From the NCBI RefSeq assembly GCF_003217775.1, contig NZ_QJVJ01000005.1, forward strand, positions 124,001 through 188,000: DNA of 64,000 nucleotides, given 5' to 3'. The DNA comes from Paenibacillus flagellatus (GTDB lineage Bacteria > Bacillota > Bacilli > Paenibacillales > NBRC-103111). The notes below the pieces were generated by a model, which had not been told where the DNA came from, searched no databases, and saw only the letters and a list, made by a program, of their open reading frames with translations. The translations under genes were made by a program, and so were the position numbers. The first letter of the stretch is position 1; every line of letters begins with the position of its first letter. Shown here piece after piece: positions 52,453-60,532 of the stretch.

Positions 52453-53322
52453 CTATCGGACCGAATCCCAGGCGGCCTTGAACTCGGCCACATGCGCATA
52501 TCGGAGCGCCCGATCGGGCGAGACGGCGCGGAGCGCGACCTCGTGGAGACGCGGGCCCGCCTCCCACCGGGAAAGCGACCGGTCCAGCTCGCCTCCGAGC
52601 AAACCGAAGGCGACGGCCCCCATAAGGAATACGTTCGACCGCTCGTCGATCGGCGCGCCGAGCTCGAACTCCTCGGGCGACTTGAACCGTCGCGCCCCCC
52701 AAAACGTCTCCCCCCTGTCGTTGACGGCCGGCCTTTTTCGGTACAAATCGATATCGCATATTCGGGTCGCATCGGAGGCGAACTCGTACAGGATGCTGCC
52801 GTCGTAAAAATCGACCGCCACGTAGCCTCTCGCTTCGACGTGCCGGTGAAAGTCGAAGAGGACGTCCAGCGAATGCAGCCGCTTCTCGACCGACAGCCGC
52901 CGATAGCGGTAAAAGGGCGAATCGGGGTGGCCGTATTTGGCCGGTCCCGCAAACGCCCAGTGCGGGTGCAGGCATTCGCCGCCGAACCATTCGAACACGA
53001 CCGCGAAGCCGGCTCCGGTATCGAAATGATCGATCGGAGCGATCAGGGCCGGGTGCCGCAGCGCTTCATACACCGGCACCGCCTGCCGAAGGGCCGCGAC
53101 GGCGTCCTCGGGGTCGCCCGCGAATTCGGCGGTTTTCGCCCCCGCATATTTCACGAAATAGTTCGATCCGCCACGCTCCACGCCGAACGAGATATTGCCC
53201 GAATCCTGCTGATCGAAGACGGCGAACGTCCGGCCGAGCCGGCGCAGCCAGCCGAAATCGTGCTCCTCGCGGAGCCCGAAGACGACGTCGTCCAGACGGA
53301 CGGTATGAAGACGATCGTCCAT
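52453..53322 (-). CDS. Atypical Ser/Thr protein kinase-like protein
   Basis: A 289-residue soluble protein with a kinase-like fold. The N-lobe has SGNISFGVERGGSNYFVKYA, with the Lys expected to hold ATP. The catalytic loop is VAVDFYDGSILYEF: the Asp is kept but the His and the Asn of HRDxxxxN are not. The DFG position reads DID in TRICDIDLYRK. After it, FKSPEEFELGAPIDERSNVF fits the APE and helix-F Asp. It may be a phosphotransferase with altered metal binding or a pseudokinase. AGGAGG precedes the ATG at 53322. No partner gene is evident. Confidence 0.72.
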   Translation of the reverse strand: MDDRLHTVRLDDVVFGLREEHDFGWLRRLGRTFAVFDQQDSGNISFGVERGGSNYFVKYAGAKTAEFAGDPEDAVAALRQAVPVYEALRHPALIAPIDHFDTGAGFAVVFEWFGGECLHPHWAFAGPAKYGHPDSPFYRYRRLSVEKRLHSLDVLFDFHRHVEARGYVAVDFYDGSILYEFASDATRICDIDLYRKRPAVNDRGETFWGARRFKSPEEFELGAPIDERSNVFLMGAVAFGLLGGELDRSLSRWEAGPRLHEVALRAVSPDRALRYAHVAEFKAAWDSVR

Positions 53323-53665
53323 GTGACCTCCTATTGGTCCTTCATGATGAAAGGCGTTTTCTTCTCCCATCATGCGCGGTGGAGCACGGTTCCGCAAGGG
53401 GAAGAATGGTTGTACGGGATTTGGTCCGGAGTGGGCGTACAGCCTGCAAGCAGGTGCAGACGCCCGGGAACAAGCGATCGGCCTCGAGGAGGCGAGCGGC
53501 GCATCCCGGTAACGGAAAAAGGTCTTCCGCGTCGAACCGCGCGAAAGACCTTGCCGATCCGCGTGACGGTGCGCCACCCCATCGCCCGCGCGGGCGAGCG
53601 GCGTTCCCTCGGAGCGTGCGGCTCGGCGCTTTCCCCGGCCTCGCGGGCGAGCCGCGTTCCGTCCG
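53323..53665. other. Gap between kinase-like and ceramidase-like genes
   Basis: A 343-base stretch without a gene. It holds the terminator at 53516-53552 and, on the minus strand, a weak promoter candidate for the kinase-like gene: TTGCGG and CATGAT 17 bases apart around 53374-53402. Confidence 0.45.
53516..53552 (-). terminator. Terminator of the oxidoreductase-ceramidase operon
   Basis: On the minus strand AAGGTCTTTCGCGCGG pairs with CGCGGAAGACC (a few internal mismatches) and is followed by TTTTT, about 115 bases after the ceramidase-like stop codon. Confidence 0.82.
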
Positions 53666-54970
53666 CTACCGCGTCCCCCCGACGCCCAGCCGTTCCAGCA
53701 GCTCGAGCGCGAGCCCGACCATCCGCTCCCCCGTTTCCTCGGGAAACCGGTTGCGGAACGTCATCCGCGGCTCGTAGCCGCCTTGGCGGAACGCGTCCCG
53801 CGTACAAATGTACGCCCGAACCGAGCCGTTGCACATCGTATCGATCATCGTGTACGCGAAGCGGGATTTCCGCTTCACATCCAGCCCGAATTCGACGAAT
53901 ATTTCGCCCGGGAAGCCGACCAGCGCCATGTCGCCGATCCGCATCGCCTGCACTTCCACCGTCCGCGACGCAACCGGGCATTCCGCCGCGATTTTCAGCA
54001 GCTCGCGGGCGTACGTCGCTTCGCGGACGTCGTCCGTCCCTTCCTCGAGCAGCCGCTTCGCCGCCGCAAGCTCCGCCTCCGGGGGCGACCGTAGGTCGAC
54101 CTCGAACGTTCCGCTCAACGCGGCGACATCCGCTTCGTCCGCGACGTCGATCTTCTCCCGCGTCCTGACGACTTCGGCGCCGAGAATGCGCCCCATCCGC
54201 CGGTAATGGTCCGGCGACTTCGCCCGCTTCCCCGACACGTCGATATGGTTGATGTCGCCGCAGCTGCCTAACAGAAACAGACTGACCGCCTGCTCCCCGA
54301 GCGCCCGCTTCACGAACCGGCTCAGCTCACCGGGAAAGTCGGCGCCATACTCGGTGCCGCCCACCGTATCGGTGTGGCAGGCGTAATTGGAAACGACGCC
54401 GATCGGCCGCCCCTCCGCGTCGTCGATCCGCATGACGAGCACGTCGGGATCGATCGGCCCGGCGGGCCGGTCGATATTCGGATTGCCGACGCCGGGGTTC
54501 GTCCGGAACGAGCCGTCCTTCATGAAGTACCGGCGGTTGAAGGCGATGTCCGCCTCACGGCCGAGGCCGAAGCCGATGCGCGCCTCGCGGCGGCTGCGGT
54601 ACGCCAGCAGCGCGCTGTCCGCCGCCTTTCGCGCGAGCCAGTCCAAATAGCCCGGATCCTCGGTGCAGCCGAAGCCGGTCGACACCGGACCGCCCGTATG
54701 CGTATGCGTCGTGGAAACGAAAACGTGCGCCGGGTCGAAGCCCGCCGCTTCCTTCAATCGCTGCCGCACCGCTTCGACCGTTTCCCGCGGCACGGATAGG
54801 GCGTCGACGGCGACGATCGCCGCCAGCGTCCCGTCGGACGATTCCAGCACCAACGATTTCGCGTACAGCGGATCTCGAACGCCCGTCGCCGTCCGGGGGC
54901 CGAAGTAGCCCGGAATTTCGCCGCCGAGCGGCGGGGTGACGTCCACTTCGCTCATTCCGCATCGGATCAC
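53666..54970 (-). CDS. Neutral ceramidase-like hydrolase
   Basis: A 434-residue protein related to the neutral/alkaline non-lysosomal ceramidase superfamily. It has VDVTPPLGGEIPGYFGPRTA at the start, the metal-site motif VFVSTTHTHTGGPVSTG, NYACHTDTVGG, and FLLGSCGDINHIDVS. It lacks a signal peptide and the C-terminal domain of true ceramidases, so the substrate is more likely a small amide or ester. The start is GTG at 54970, 7 bases after GGAGGG and overlapping the GNAT stop as GTGA. Last gene of a five-gene operon. Confidence 0.83.
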   Translation of the reverse strand: MIRCGMSEVDVTPPLGGEIPGYFGPRTATGVRDPLYAKSLVLESSDGTLAAIVAVDALSVPRETVEAVRQRLKEAAGFDPAHVFVSTTHTHTGGPVSTGFGCTEDPGYLDWLARKAADSALLAYRSRREARIGFGLGREADIAFNRRYFMKDGSFRTNPGVGNPNIDRPAGPIDPDVLVMRIDDAEGRPIGVVSNYACHTDTVGGTEYGADFPGELSRFVKRALGEQAVSLFLLGSCGDINHIDVSGKRAKSPDHYRRMGRILGAEVVRTREKIDVADEADVAALSGTFEVDLRSPPEAELAAAKRLLEEGTDDVREATYARELLKIAAECPVASRTVEVQAMRIGDMALVGFPGEIFVEFGLDVKRKSRFAYTMIDTMCNGSVRAYICTRDAFRQGGYEPRMTFRNRFPEETGERMVGLALELLERLGVGGTR

Positions 54971-55908
54971 GAGAGATCCCTCCGTTCCGTTCCAAACGCC
55001 GCCTTCATCAAATATTGCGTGTACGCCGTCTCGAAGCCGGCCGCCTTCAGCCATTCGACGACGGCCGGGTCGGACATCGACAAGTTGTCGGTCGCTCTTG
55101 CGCAATCCGCCTCCGCCGGTCCGAACGCCGCCTCGAGCGCCGCGTGGAGCGGCCCCGTTCGGCGGTCGCCCAGCGCCGGATCGGCGGCGCAATGATACAG
55201 CGTGACCGCGCGCAGTGCGCCGTCCTCGTCCTGAGCGCGGCGGACGAGCGCGTAGGCGAGCGGCTTGCCGTCGACACCCGAGACGACGATGCCGTCGTCC
55301 TCGGCCCGGTTGAACCATTGACCGGACCATGCGGCATCGAAGCGGAAAAAGGGCAGCCTCGTCAGCTCGCGCGGCTTGACGACGGAGAGCGTATAGCCCT
55401 CCTTCCCGCCGTTCTCGTCGTCCGCCTGCGGATAGCGGCCCACAGGGCCGGTCCGCTTCGCCCCGATCAAGCCGTCGACGATCCGGAAGCCGACGCTTTC
55501 GTACACCGCGACGGCACCCGCGTTCTGCTGCACCACTTCCAGGTATGCCAGCTCGGCCCCGCCCCGCTTCATCGCCTCGACCGCTTCGCGCATCAGCCGC
55601 TTCGCCAGTCCGCGGCCGCGGCAGGCCGGACTGACGCCGGTGCCGCCGTTCCATGCGATCTTGACGCCGCCGGCTTCCTTGAGCGCCACCAGCACGAAGC
55701 CGGCCGGCTCGTCGCCCGCGAAGGCGGCGACCGACAAATCCGGGCGAATCGATTCGCGCCCCAGCCGCACGGCGAATTTCTCCACCGTCGTCGTCATGTC
55801 CGAATAATAGCCGGAAAATCCGGCGTTCCACAGCTCCACCGCCTGGCGGAACGTGCAGTCTTCCAATCGGCATAGGCGAATGTCGCTTCGGTCCGCGGAG
55901 CTTTCCAT
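54967..55908 (-). CDS. Double-length GNAT family acetyltransferase
   Basis: A 313-residue protein. The N-terminal half is a GNAT domain with acetyl-CoA loop GGTGVSPACRGRGLAKRLMR and VVQQNAGAVAVYESVGFRIV. The C-terminal half (from about residue 180) resembles a second, degenerate GNAT fold (FNRAEDDGIVVSGVDGKPLA, PAVVEWLKAAGFETAYTQYL) without a clear CoA loop. GGAGGGACC precedes the ATG at 55908. It overlaps the ceramidase-like gene by 4 bases, so the two products are made in step. Confidence 0.85.
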   Translation of the reverse strand: MESSADRSDIRLCRLEDCTFRQAVELWNAGFSGYYSDMTTTVEKFAVRLGRESIRPDLSVAAFAGDEPAGFVLVALKEAGGVKIAWNGGTGVSPACRGRGLAKRLMREAVEAMKRGGAELAYLEVVQQNAGAVAVYESVGFRIVDGLIGAKRTGPVGRYPQADDENGGKEGYTLSVVKPRELTRLPFFRFDAAWSGQWFNRAEDDGIVVSGVDGKPLAYALVRRAQDEDGALRAVTLYHCAADPALGDRRTGPLHAALEAAFGPAEADCARATDNLSMSDPAVVEWLKAAGFETAYTQYLMKAAFGTERRDLS

Positions 55909-55952
55909 ACCGGTCCCTCCTTTTTCGGTTTCGGCTTGCAGCCCGTCACCCG

Positions 55953-56819
55953 TCATACCGCGTATCCGGCGGCGGCCAACAGCCGCTCGAGCCGGACGCG
56001 CGCCGCCGCGATCCGCTCGTCGAGCGCGCCGACGGCGACGCCCGCGCCGAACTCCCCGTGCGCGCCGTCCAGCCGCTCCACGATGACCGGCCCGGCGAAG
56101 CCCGCCGCATGCAGCGTCGCGAAGATGGACGCGAAGTCGACGTCGCCTTCGCCCGGGATCGGGAAATCGTCGTTCGCCCGCGCACCGCGATGGTCTTTCG
56201 CCACGAGCGATACCGTCTTCGCGGCGATCGCCGGCAAGTCGCCAGACGGGTCGACGCCTTCGTAATAGCGGACGTTGCCGGGATCGTAGCTGGCGAGCAC
56301 GTGCGGGGAGCCGATCGCTTCGAGCGTGTCGGCGATGACCCGCGCCGTCGCCGTATTGCCCGTATGCGGCTTGATCGAGACGACGAGCCCGCGCTTGCCC
56401 GCCTCTTCGCCGATGGCGCGATATTTCGCCGCGAACGCGTCGTTCAGCGGCTTCATTTCGTCGGCGGGAATCGGCTCGGACGGAAATCGCCGATAGCTCG
56501 TCGTGCCGAGCGACAGCAGCTCCTCCGCCCCGATCGCCTTGGCGAAATCGAGCCGCCGGATCACCCGCTCGATCGGCGCGTTCGGATGAAAAACGTCCGT
56601 GCTGACGAGCGACACCGGCTTCAGGCCGTGCCGGTCGAGCAGGCCGGCGATCCGTTCGGCCTCCCCTTCCCCGGCATCGTCGAACGCCGGCTTGCCTTCG
56701 TGGGGCAGGCCGAACGAGACGTACCGGTAGCCGGCGCCGGCGATTCGCTCGAGCGCGAGCTCGAACGGATGCTTCGTATAAATCCAAGTCATGCAGGCCA
56801 GCTTGACGGTCGGCTTCAT
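55953..56819 (-). CDS. Sugar phosphate isomerase/epimerase-like TIM-barrel protein
   Basis: A 288-residue protein of the xylose-isomerase-like TIM-barrel family (AP endonuclease 2 superfamily). It shows MTWIYTKHPFELALERIAGA, GYRYVSFGLPHEG, LVVSIKPHTGNTATARVIAD with likely metal ligands, SYDPGNVRYYEG, KDHRGARANDDFPIPGEGDV, and VIVERLDG. Members isomerise or epimerise keto-sugars, inosose or hydroxypyruvate. The start overlaps the oxidoreductase stop as ATGA, typical of paired Gfo/Idh/MocA-isomerase genes in polyol or aminosugar breakdown. Confidence 0.87.
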   Translation of the reverse strand: MKPTVKLACMTWIYTKHPFELALERIAGAGYRYVSFGLPHEGKPAFDDAGEGEAERIAGLLDRHGLKPVSLVSTDVFHPNAPIERVIRRLDFAKAIGAEELLSLGTTSYRRFPSEPIPADEMKPLNDAFAAKYRAIGEEAGKRGLVVSIKPHTGNTATARVIADTLEAIGSPHVLASYDPGNVRYYEGVDPSGDLPAIAAKTVSLVAKDHRGARANDDFPIPGEGDVDFASIFATLHAAGFAGPVIVERLDGAHGEFGAGVAVGALDERIAAARVRLERLLAAAGYAV

Positions 56820-57871
56820 GCTTGCCCCCCGCCCCCGGCGCGCGCCGCATCGCGAACCGCCGTATAGTCGACCGCCACCTCGCGCCGTTCCTTCAGCGAG
56901 CGGTACGCCGCCTCGGATACCGCGATGACGCGCAGGCCGTCCTCGAGCGAGATGAGCGGCCGCCTGCCGTCGCGGATGCACTCGATGAAATGGCCGTTCA
57001 GCCGCACCCACATGTCGTTGTCCGCAAACGACGTCCGCCGTTCCGGGCCTTCGTCGTCCTTCACGAGCAGCTGGCCGTTGTTGTTGACGGCCGTCAGCTT
57101 CTCCGTCGCCACCCCTGTCATGTCGTACTCGACGCGGGTCACCCACGGCGTGCTCACTTGCCCGATGCCGCCGTTCGCGAAGCGGAGCGATACCGTGAAC
57201 GCGTCGGCGACGCTTCCGGGAGGAAGCAAGTACGTGCCGCCGTAGGCGAACACCGATTCGACTTCGCCGCACATCCACATGAGCAGATCGTAATCGTGCG
57301 AGCCGTGGGAGAAAATCGGCCCTTTCGCCGTCGCGTCATCGAAATACCAGCTCGGCGTATCGTAGTAATGGTCGCGGTACTTGTCGTACACCCGCTGGTT
57401 CGGATCGAGAAAGTGCGTCCGCATCGACCACGCCTGGATCGGCTTGCCGGCTCCGTCCATCGATACGGTCTCTTTCATCGCCCGATAAACGGGCGCAAAC
57501 CGCAGCGGGTAGCCGACCATCGCCTTCAGATCGGGACGCTTCGCTCCGGCCGCCACGATCTCGGCGCCGTCGGCGACCGACGTGGCGAGCGCTTTCTCCA
57601 GAAACAGATGCTTGCCCGCCGCCAGAACCGCCTTCGACGCGTCGACGTGGAGGTGATCCGGCGTCGCCACCCAGACGGCGTCCACGTCCTGCTCCAGCAG
57701 CGATTCGAACGAGTCGTACACGGTCGCCCCGACTTCGGCGGCGAGCGCCTCCGCTTTGTCGCGCGTCCGGTTGTAGACGGCCGTCACCTTCACACCGGGC
57801 AGCGCATGCAGCGTGCGCGCATGCAGCGACCCCATCAGCCCGCAGCCGATAATGCCTACTTTGATCGTCAT
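56816..57871 (-). CDS. Gfo/Idh/MocA family oxidoreductase
   Basis: A 351-residue NAD(P)-dependent dehydrogenase with Rossmann start KVGIIGCGLMGSLHARTLHA, the EKP-like catalytic motif as LFLEKALATS, and YPLRFAPVYRAMKE. The usual catalytic Lys is kept while the Pro is Ala. The C-terminal domain carries the substrate-binding GSHDYDLLMWMCGEVESVFA. It follows its paralogue by 29 bases. Substrate unknown. Confidence 0.9.
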   Translation of the reverse strand: MTIKVGIIGCGLMGSLHARTLHALPGVKVTAVYNRTRDKAEALAAEVGATVYDSFESLLEQDVDAVWVATPDHLHVDASKAVLAAGKHLFLEKALATSVADGAEIVAAGAKRPDLKAMVGYPLRFAPVYRAMKETVSMDGAGKPIQAWSMRTHFLDPNQRVYDKYRDHYYDTPSWYFDDATAKGPIFSHGSHDYDLLMWMCGEVESVFAYGGTYLLPPGSVADAFTVSLRFANGGIGQVSTPWVTRVEYDMTGVATEKLTAVNNNGQLLVKDDEGPERRTSFADNDMWVRLNGHFIECIRDGRRPLISLEDGLRVIAVSEAAYRSLKERREVAVDYTAVRDAARAGGGGQA

Positions 57872-57900
57872 CGGTTTCACCCTCCTCGTATTCGGCTCCG

Positions 57901-58887
57901 TCACAAGCGGACGGGGACGCCCGGGCTGCCGTACATCGCCCAAATCGTCCGGTGCGACTTTAGAATTTCGCGGCCGTCCGTCTCCGGCCGGTTCCCGGTG
58001 GCGATGCAGTCCAGAAAATGCTCGATTTCGAACAGCACGTTTTGTCCCGGCCGCGCCGGGTATTCCGGCGGACGTTGGTACAGCGTCTCCGTCCCGTCCT
58101 TCGTCACCGCCTCCACCGTCCACATGTCGTTGTTCAGCTGCAGCATCCCTTCGGTCAAATGAATTTGATACCTCGCCGGAGTCTTTTTATACTTCAGCCC
58201 CCAGCTGCTGATCAAATGCGCGAGCGCGCCGCTCTTGAACTCGATGATGCCGTGTGACGTCCCCTCGCCCTCCATCCAGTCCGTGCCGACCCGCGTGCCG
58301 AAATGCGATACGCGCGCCGGCTCGCCGAGCAGGTACAGCAATATGTCGATGTAATGGCAGCCGTGGCTGAACAGGACGCCGCCGCCGAGCTTCTCCTTGC
58401 TTGCGAACCAGGTGCCGGGCATCGGCTCGAGGAACGCCTCGACCCACCCTTGGGCGCTGATCGGCACGCCGTAGCGGCCGCTGTCGATCGCTTCCTTCAG
58501 CTTCCGAATCGCGGGCAAATAGCGGACGACGAAAGCGAGCATCAGCGTCACGCCGTTCCGCTCCGCCGCTTCGATCACGTCGAGGCAGTCCCGCTCCGAA
58601 TTGGCGAGCGGCTTCTCGAGCAGCACGTGCTTGCCCGCGGCGATCGCCGTCAGCGCCTGAGGCGCGTGCAGATGGTGGGGCGTGCACAGGCTGACCGCGT
58701 CGACGTCGTCGAGAATCGCCGTCCAATCGGTCGCGTAGCGGCAGCCGAGCTGCTCGGCGACGCGAGCCGCCTTGCTTTCGTCCAGATCGACCACCCAAGC
58801 GAGCTCCGACCGTTCCGCCATCTTGTAGGCGTGGGCGTGGTCCAGCCCCATGTTCAGTCCGACTACGGCCGTACGAATGTTACTCAT
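57901..58887 (-). CDS. Gfo/Idh/MocA family oxidoreductase
   Basis: A 328-residue dehydrogenase and first gene of the operon. Rossmann motif AVVGLNMGLDHAHAYKMAER (the usual GxGxxG is changed to GLNMGLDH), catalytic VLLEKPLANSERDC, and metal/substrate site GGGVLFSHGCHYIDILLYLL. The altered dinucleotide loop suggests a changed cofactor mode. A cre-like palindrome lies 24 bases before its start codon, and a divergent AraC regulator follows. Confidence 0.9.
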   Translation of the reverse strand: MSNIRTAVVGLNMGLDHAHAYKMAERSELAWVVDLDESKAARVAEQLGCRYATDWTAILDDVDAVSLCTPHHLHAPQALTAIAAGKHVLLEKPLANSERDCLDVIEAAERNGVTLMLAFVVRYLPAIRKLKEAIDSGRYGVPISAQGWVEAFLEPMPGTWFASKEKLGGGVLFSHGCHYIDILLYLLGEPARVSHFGTRVGTDWMEGEGTSHGIIEFKSGALAHLISSWGLKYKKTPARYQIHLTEGMLQLNNDMWTVEAVTKDGTETLYQRPPEYPARPGQNVLFEIEHFLDCIATGNRPETDGREILKSHRTIWAMYGSPGVPVRL

Positions 58888-58910
58888 AGCGTCTCTCTCC
58901 TTCCTTGACT

Positions 58911-58926
58911 GGAAAACGTTTTCTCC
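58911..58926. promoter_or_regulatory. cre/LacI-type operator before the oxidoreductase operon
   Basis: The core GAAAACGTTTTC is a perfect 12-bp palindrome and the 14-base frame matches the cre consensus at 12 positions. It lies 24 bases before the first gene, suited for catabolite repression of the operon. Confidence 0.65.
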
Positions 58927-59011
58927 CCGTAATCATAACGGCGGAAGGAGGCGAAAATCTTTGGCAAAAACGACGCAAAAGTTGCACTTTCGAAAATCGG
59001 TTCGCCCTTTG

Positions 59012-59040
59012 TTGACAGATCCGGAGAGCCGTCTTACGAT
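59012..59040 (+). promoter_or_regulatory. SigA promoter of the AraC regulator
   Basis: Consensus TTGACA (59012-59017), a 17-base spacer and TACGAT (59035-59040), 38 bases before the GTG start. Confidence 0.78.
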
Positions 59041-59078
59041 AGCGGTGTAAGCGATTTCAGCAAAAGGACGGGGCGCCC

Positions 59079-59993
59079 GTGAACCGACGATACCGGCACA
59101 TCAAGCTCAAGGAGCAGCTGTCGATCGACAAAATTTATTCGTTTCATTACAACGAGCTGTTGAAGGATTTCGTCTACGACGGCGAGCGGCACAACTTCTG
59201 GGAATTTTTGTACGTGGACAAGGGCGAGGTGGAAATTACGACCGAGTTCGCCACGTTTCATTTGAAGCAGGGCGACATGGTGTTCTACTCCCCGAACGAG
59301 TTCCACAGCTTGCGGTGCAACCGGAAGACGCCTCCGAACATCTTCATCGTCTCGTTCGACTGCAAGTCGGAGGCGATGCGCTTCTTCACCCACAAGACGG
59401 TGCGGCTTGGCGACGAGGAACGGCGGCTGCTCTCCCTGCTGATCGAGGAAGGGAACAAGCTGTTCGCAATGCCGGTGGCGATTCCGAGCCGGCTGTCCGG
59501 GGACCGTCGGCCGAAGCATCCGCTCACCCGCAAGGAAAAGCCCGAATTCGGCGCGGAGCAGCTGATCAAAATGTATTTGGAAATGCTCTTCATCCGGCTC
59601 ATCCGCCTGAACCGGACAGCCCCGGCGAAGGTGAAGCTGACGCCGATCACGAAGGAGAACGAGCAGCGCGAGCTCGTGAAGCGCATCCTCGACTATTTGG
59701 ACGCCCATTTGCCGGAGAACCCTTCCGTCGACGAGCTGTGCGCCGAATTCGCCTTGAGCCGGACGCAGCTGCGCGCCGTCTTCCGCGAGCATACCGGCTG
59801 CGGCGTCGCGGAGTACGTCGGGCGGCTGCGCATCGAGCGCGCCAAGACGTACATCCGCGAGGAGACGAGCAACGTGACGGAAATCGCCGAACGGCTCGGC
59901 TTCTCCAGCATCCATTACTTCTCCCGCCAGTTCAAGAAAGCGACCGGCATGTCGCCTTCGGAATATTTGAAAACGATGAAAGCCCGCATGTAG
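59079..59993 (+). CDS. AraC family transcriptional regulator with cupin sensor
   Basis: A 304-residue regulator. The N-terminal cupin-like sensor (residues 20-130) has FWEFLYVDKGEVEITTEFAT and GDMVFYSPNEFHSLRC; the C-terminal AraC domain has SVDELCAEFALSRTQLRAVF and VTEIAERLGFSSIHYFSRQF. The GTG start follows AAAGGACGGGG. It faces the oxidoreductase operon and is its most likely activator, sensing a sugar in the cytoplasm. Confidence 0.92.
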   Translation: MNRRYRHIKLKEQLSIDKIYSFHYNELLKDFVYDGERHNFWEFLYVDKGEVEITTEFATFHLKQGDMVFYSPNEFHSLRCNRKTPPNIFIVSFDCKSEAMRFFTHKTVRLGDEERRLLSLLIEEGNKLFAMPVAIPSRLSGDRRPKHPLTRKEKPEFGAEQLIKMYLEMLFIRLIRLNRTAPAKVKLTPITKENEQRELVKRILDYLDAHLPENPSVDELCAEFALSRTQLRAVFREHTGCGVAEYVGRLRIERAKTYIREETSNVTEIAERLGFSSIHYFSRQFKKATGMSPSEYLKTMKARM

Positions 59994-59999
59994 CGGCGG

Positions 60000-60473
60000 T
60001 CACGCTTCCGGCTTCGCGGTCCACTCGTAATGGTAAAACGACGTATCGCGCACGTAGCCGTTGTTCTCGTAAAGCCGCTGCGCGCGCACGTTGTCTGCCC
60101 CCGTCTCCAGGCCGATCCCCTTGGCCCCGATCGCGAGCGCGTACTTCTTCGCGCGATCGAGCAGCGCCGTGGCGACGCCGCCTCCGCGGCATTGTTCCGC
60201 CACGTACAGATCGTTCAGGATCAGCGCCCGCTTCATGGAAATCGACGAATACGTCGGATACAGCTGCGCGAAGCCGACGAGCCTCCCCTCCGCCTCCCGT
60301 TCGGCGGCGAATACGATCGAATCCCTCATCGTCATCCTTTCTCGCAAAAACTGCCGGGCCCCTTCCGCATCGGACGGTTTGCCGTAAAAAACGCGGTACG
60401 CGTCGAACAGCTCGGCGAGCCGGTCCGTATCCTCAATGGTCGCTGGTCGAACGATATAATCGGGCTTCGTCAT
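60000..60473 (-). CDS. GNAT family N-acetyltransferase
   Basis: A 157-residue GNAT enzyme. The acetyl-CoA loop is LYVAEQCRGGGVATALLDRA, motif B is ETGADNVRAQRLYENNGYV, and the C-terminal YHYEWTAKPEA is typical of small-molecule or protein N-acetyltransferases. AAAGGAA lies 11 bases before the ATG at 60473. It lies downstream of the signalling cluster, 59 bases after the REC-PAS kinase, and may be read from the same transcript. Confidence 0.88.
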   Translation of the reverse strand: MTKPDYIVRPATIEDTDRLAELFDAYRVFYGKPSDAEGARQFLRERMTMRDSIVFAAEREAEGRLVGFAQLYPTYSSISMKRALILNDLYVAEQCRGGGVATALLDRAKKYALAIGAKGIGLETGADNVRAQRLYENNGYVRDTSFYHYEWTAKPEA

Positions 60474-60532
60474 AAAGTCATCGATTCCTTTCCAGTCGGA
60501 TGGCGGCAAACGGAATGCGCGGAACGCATCCT

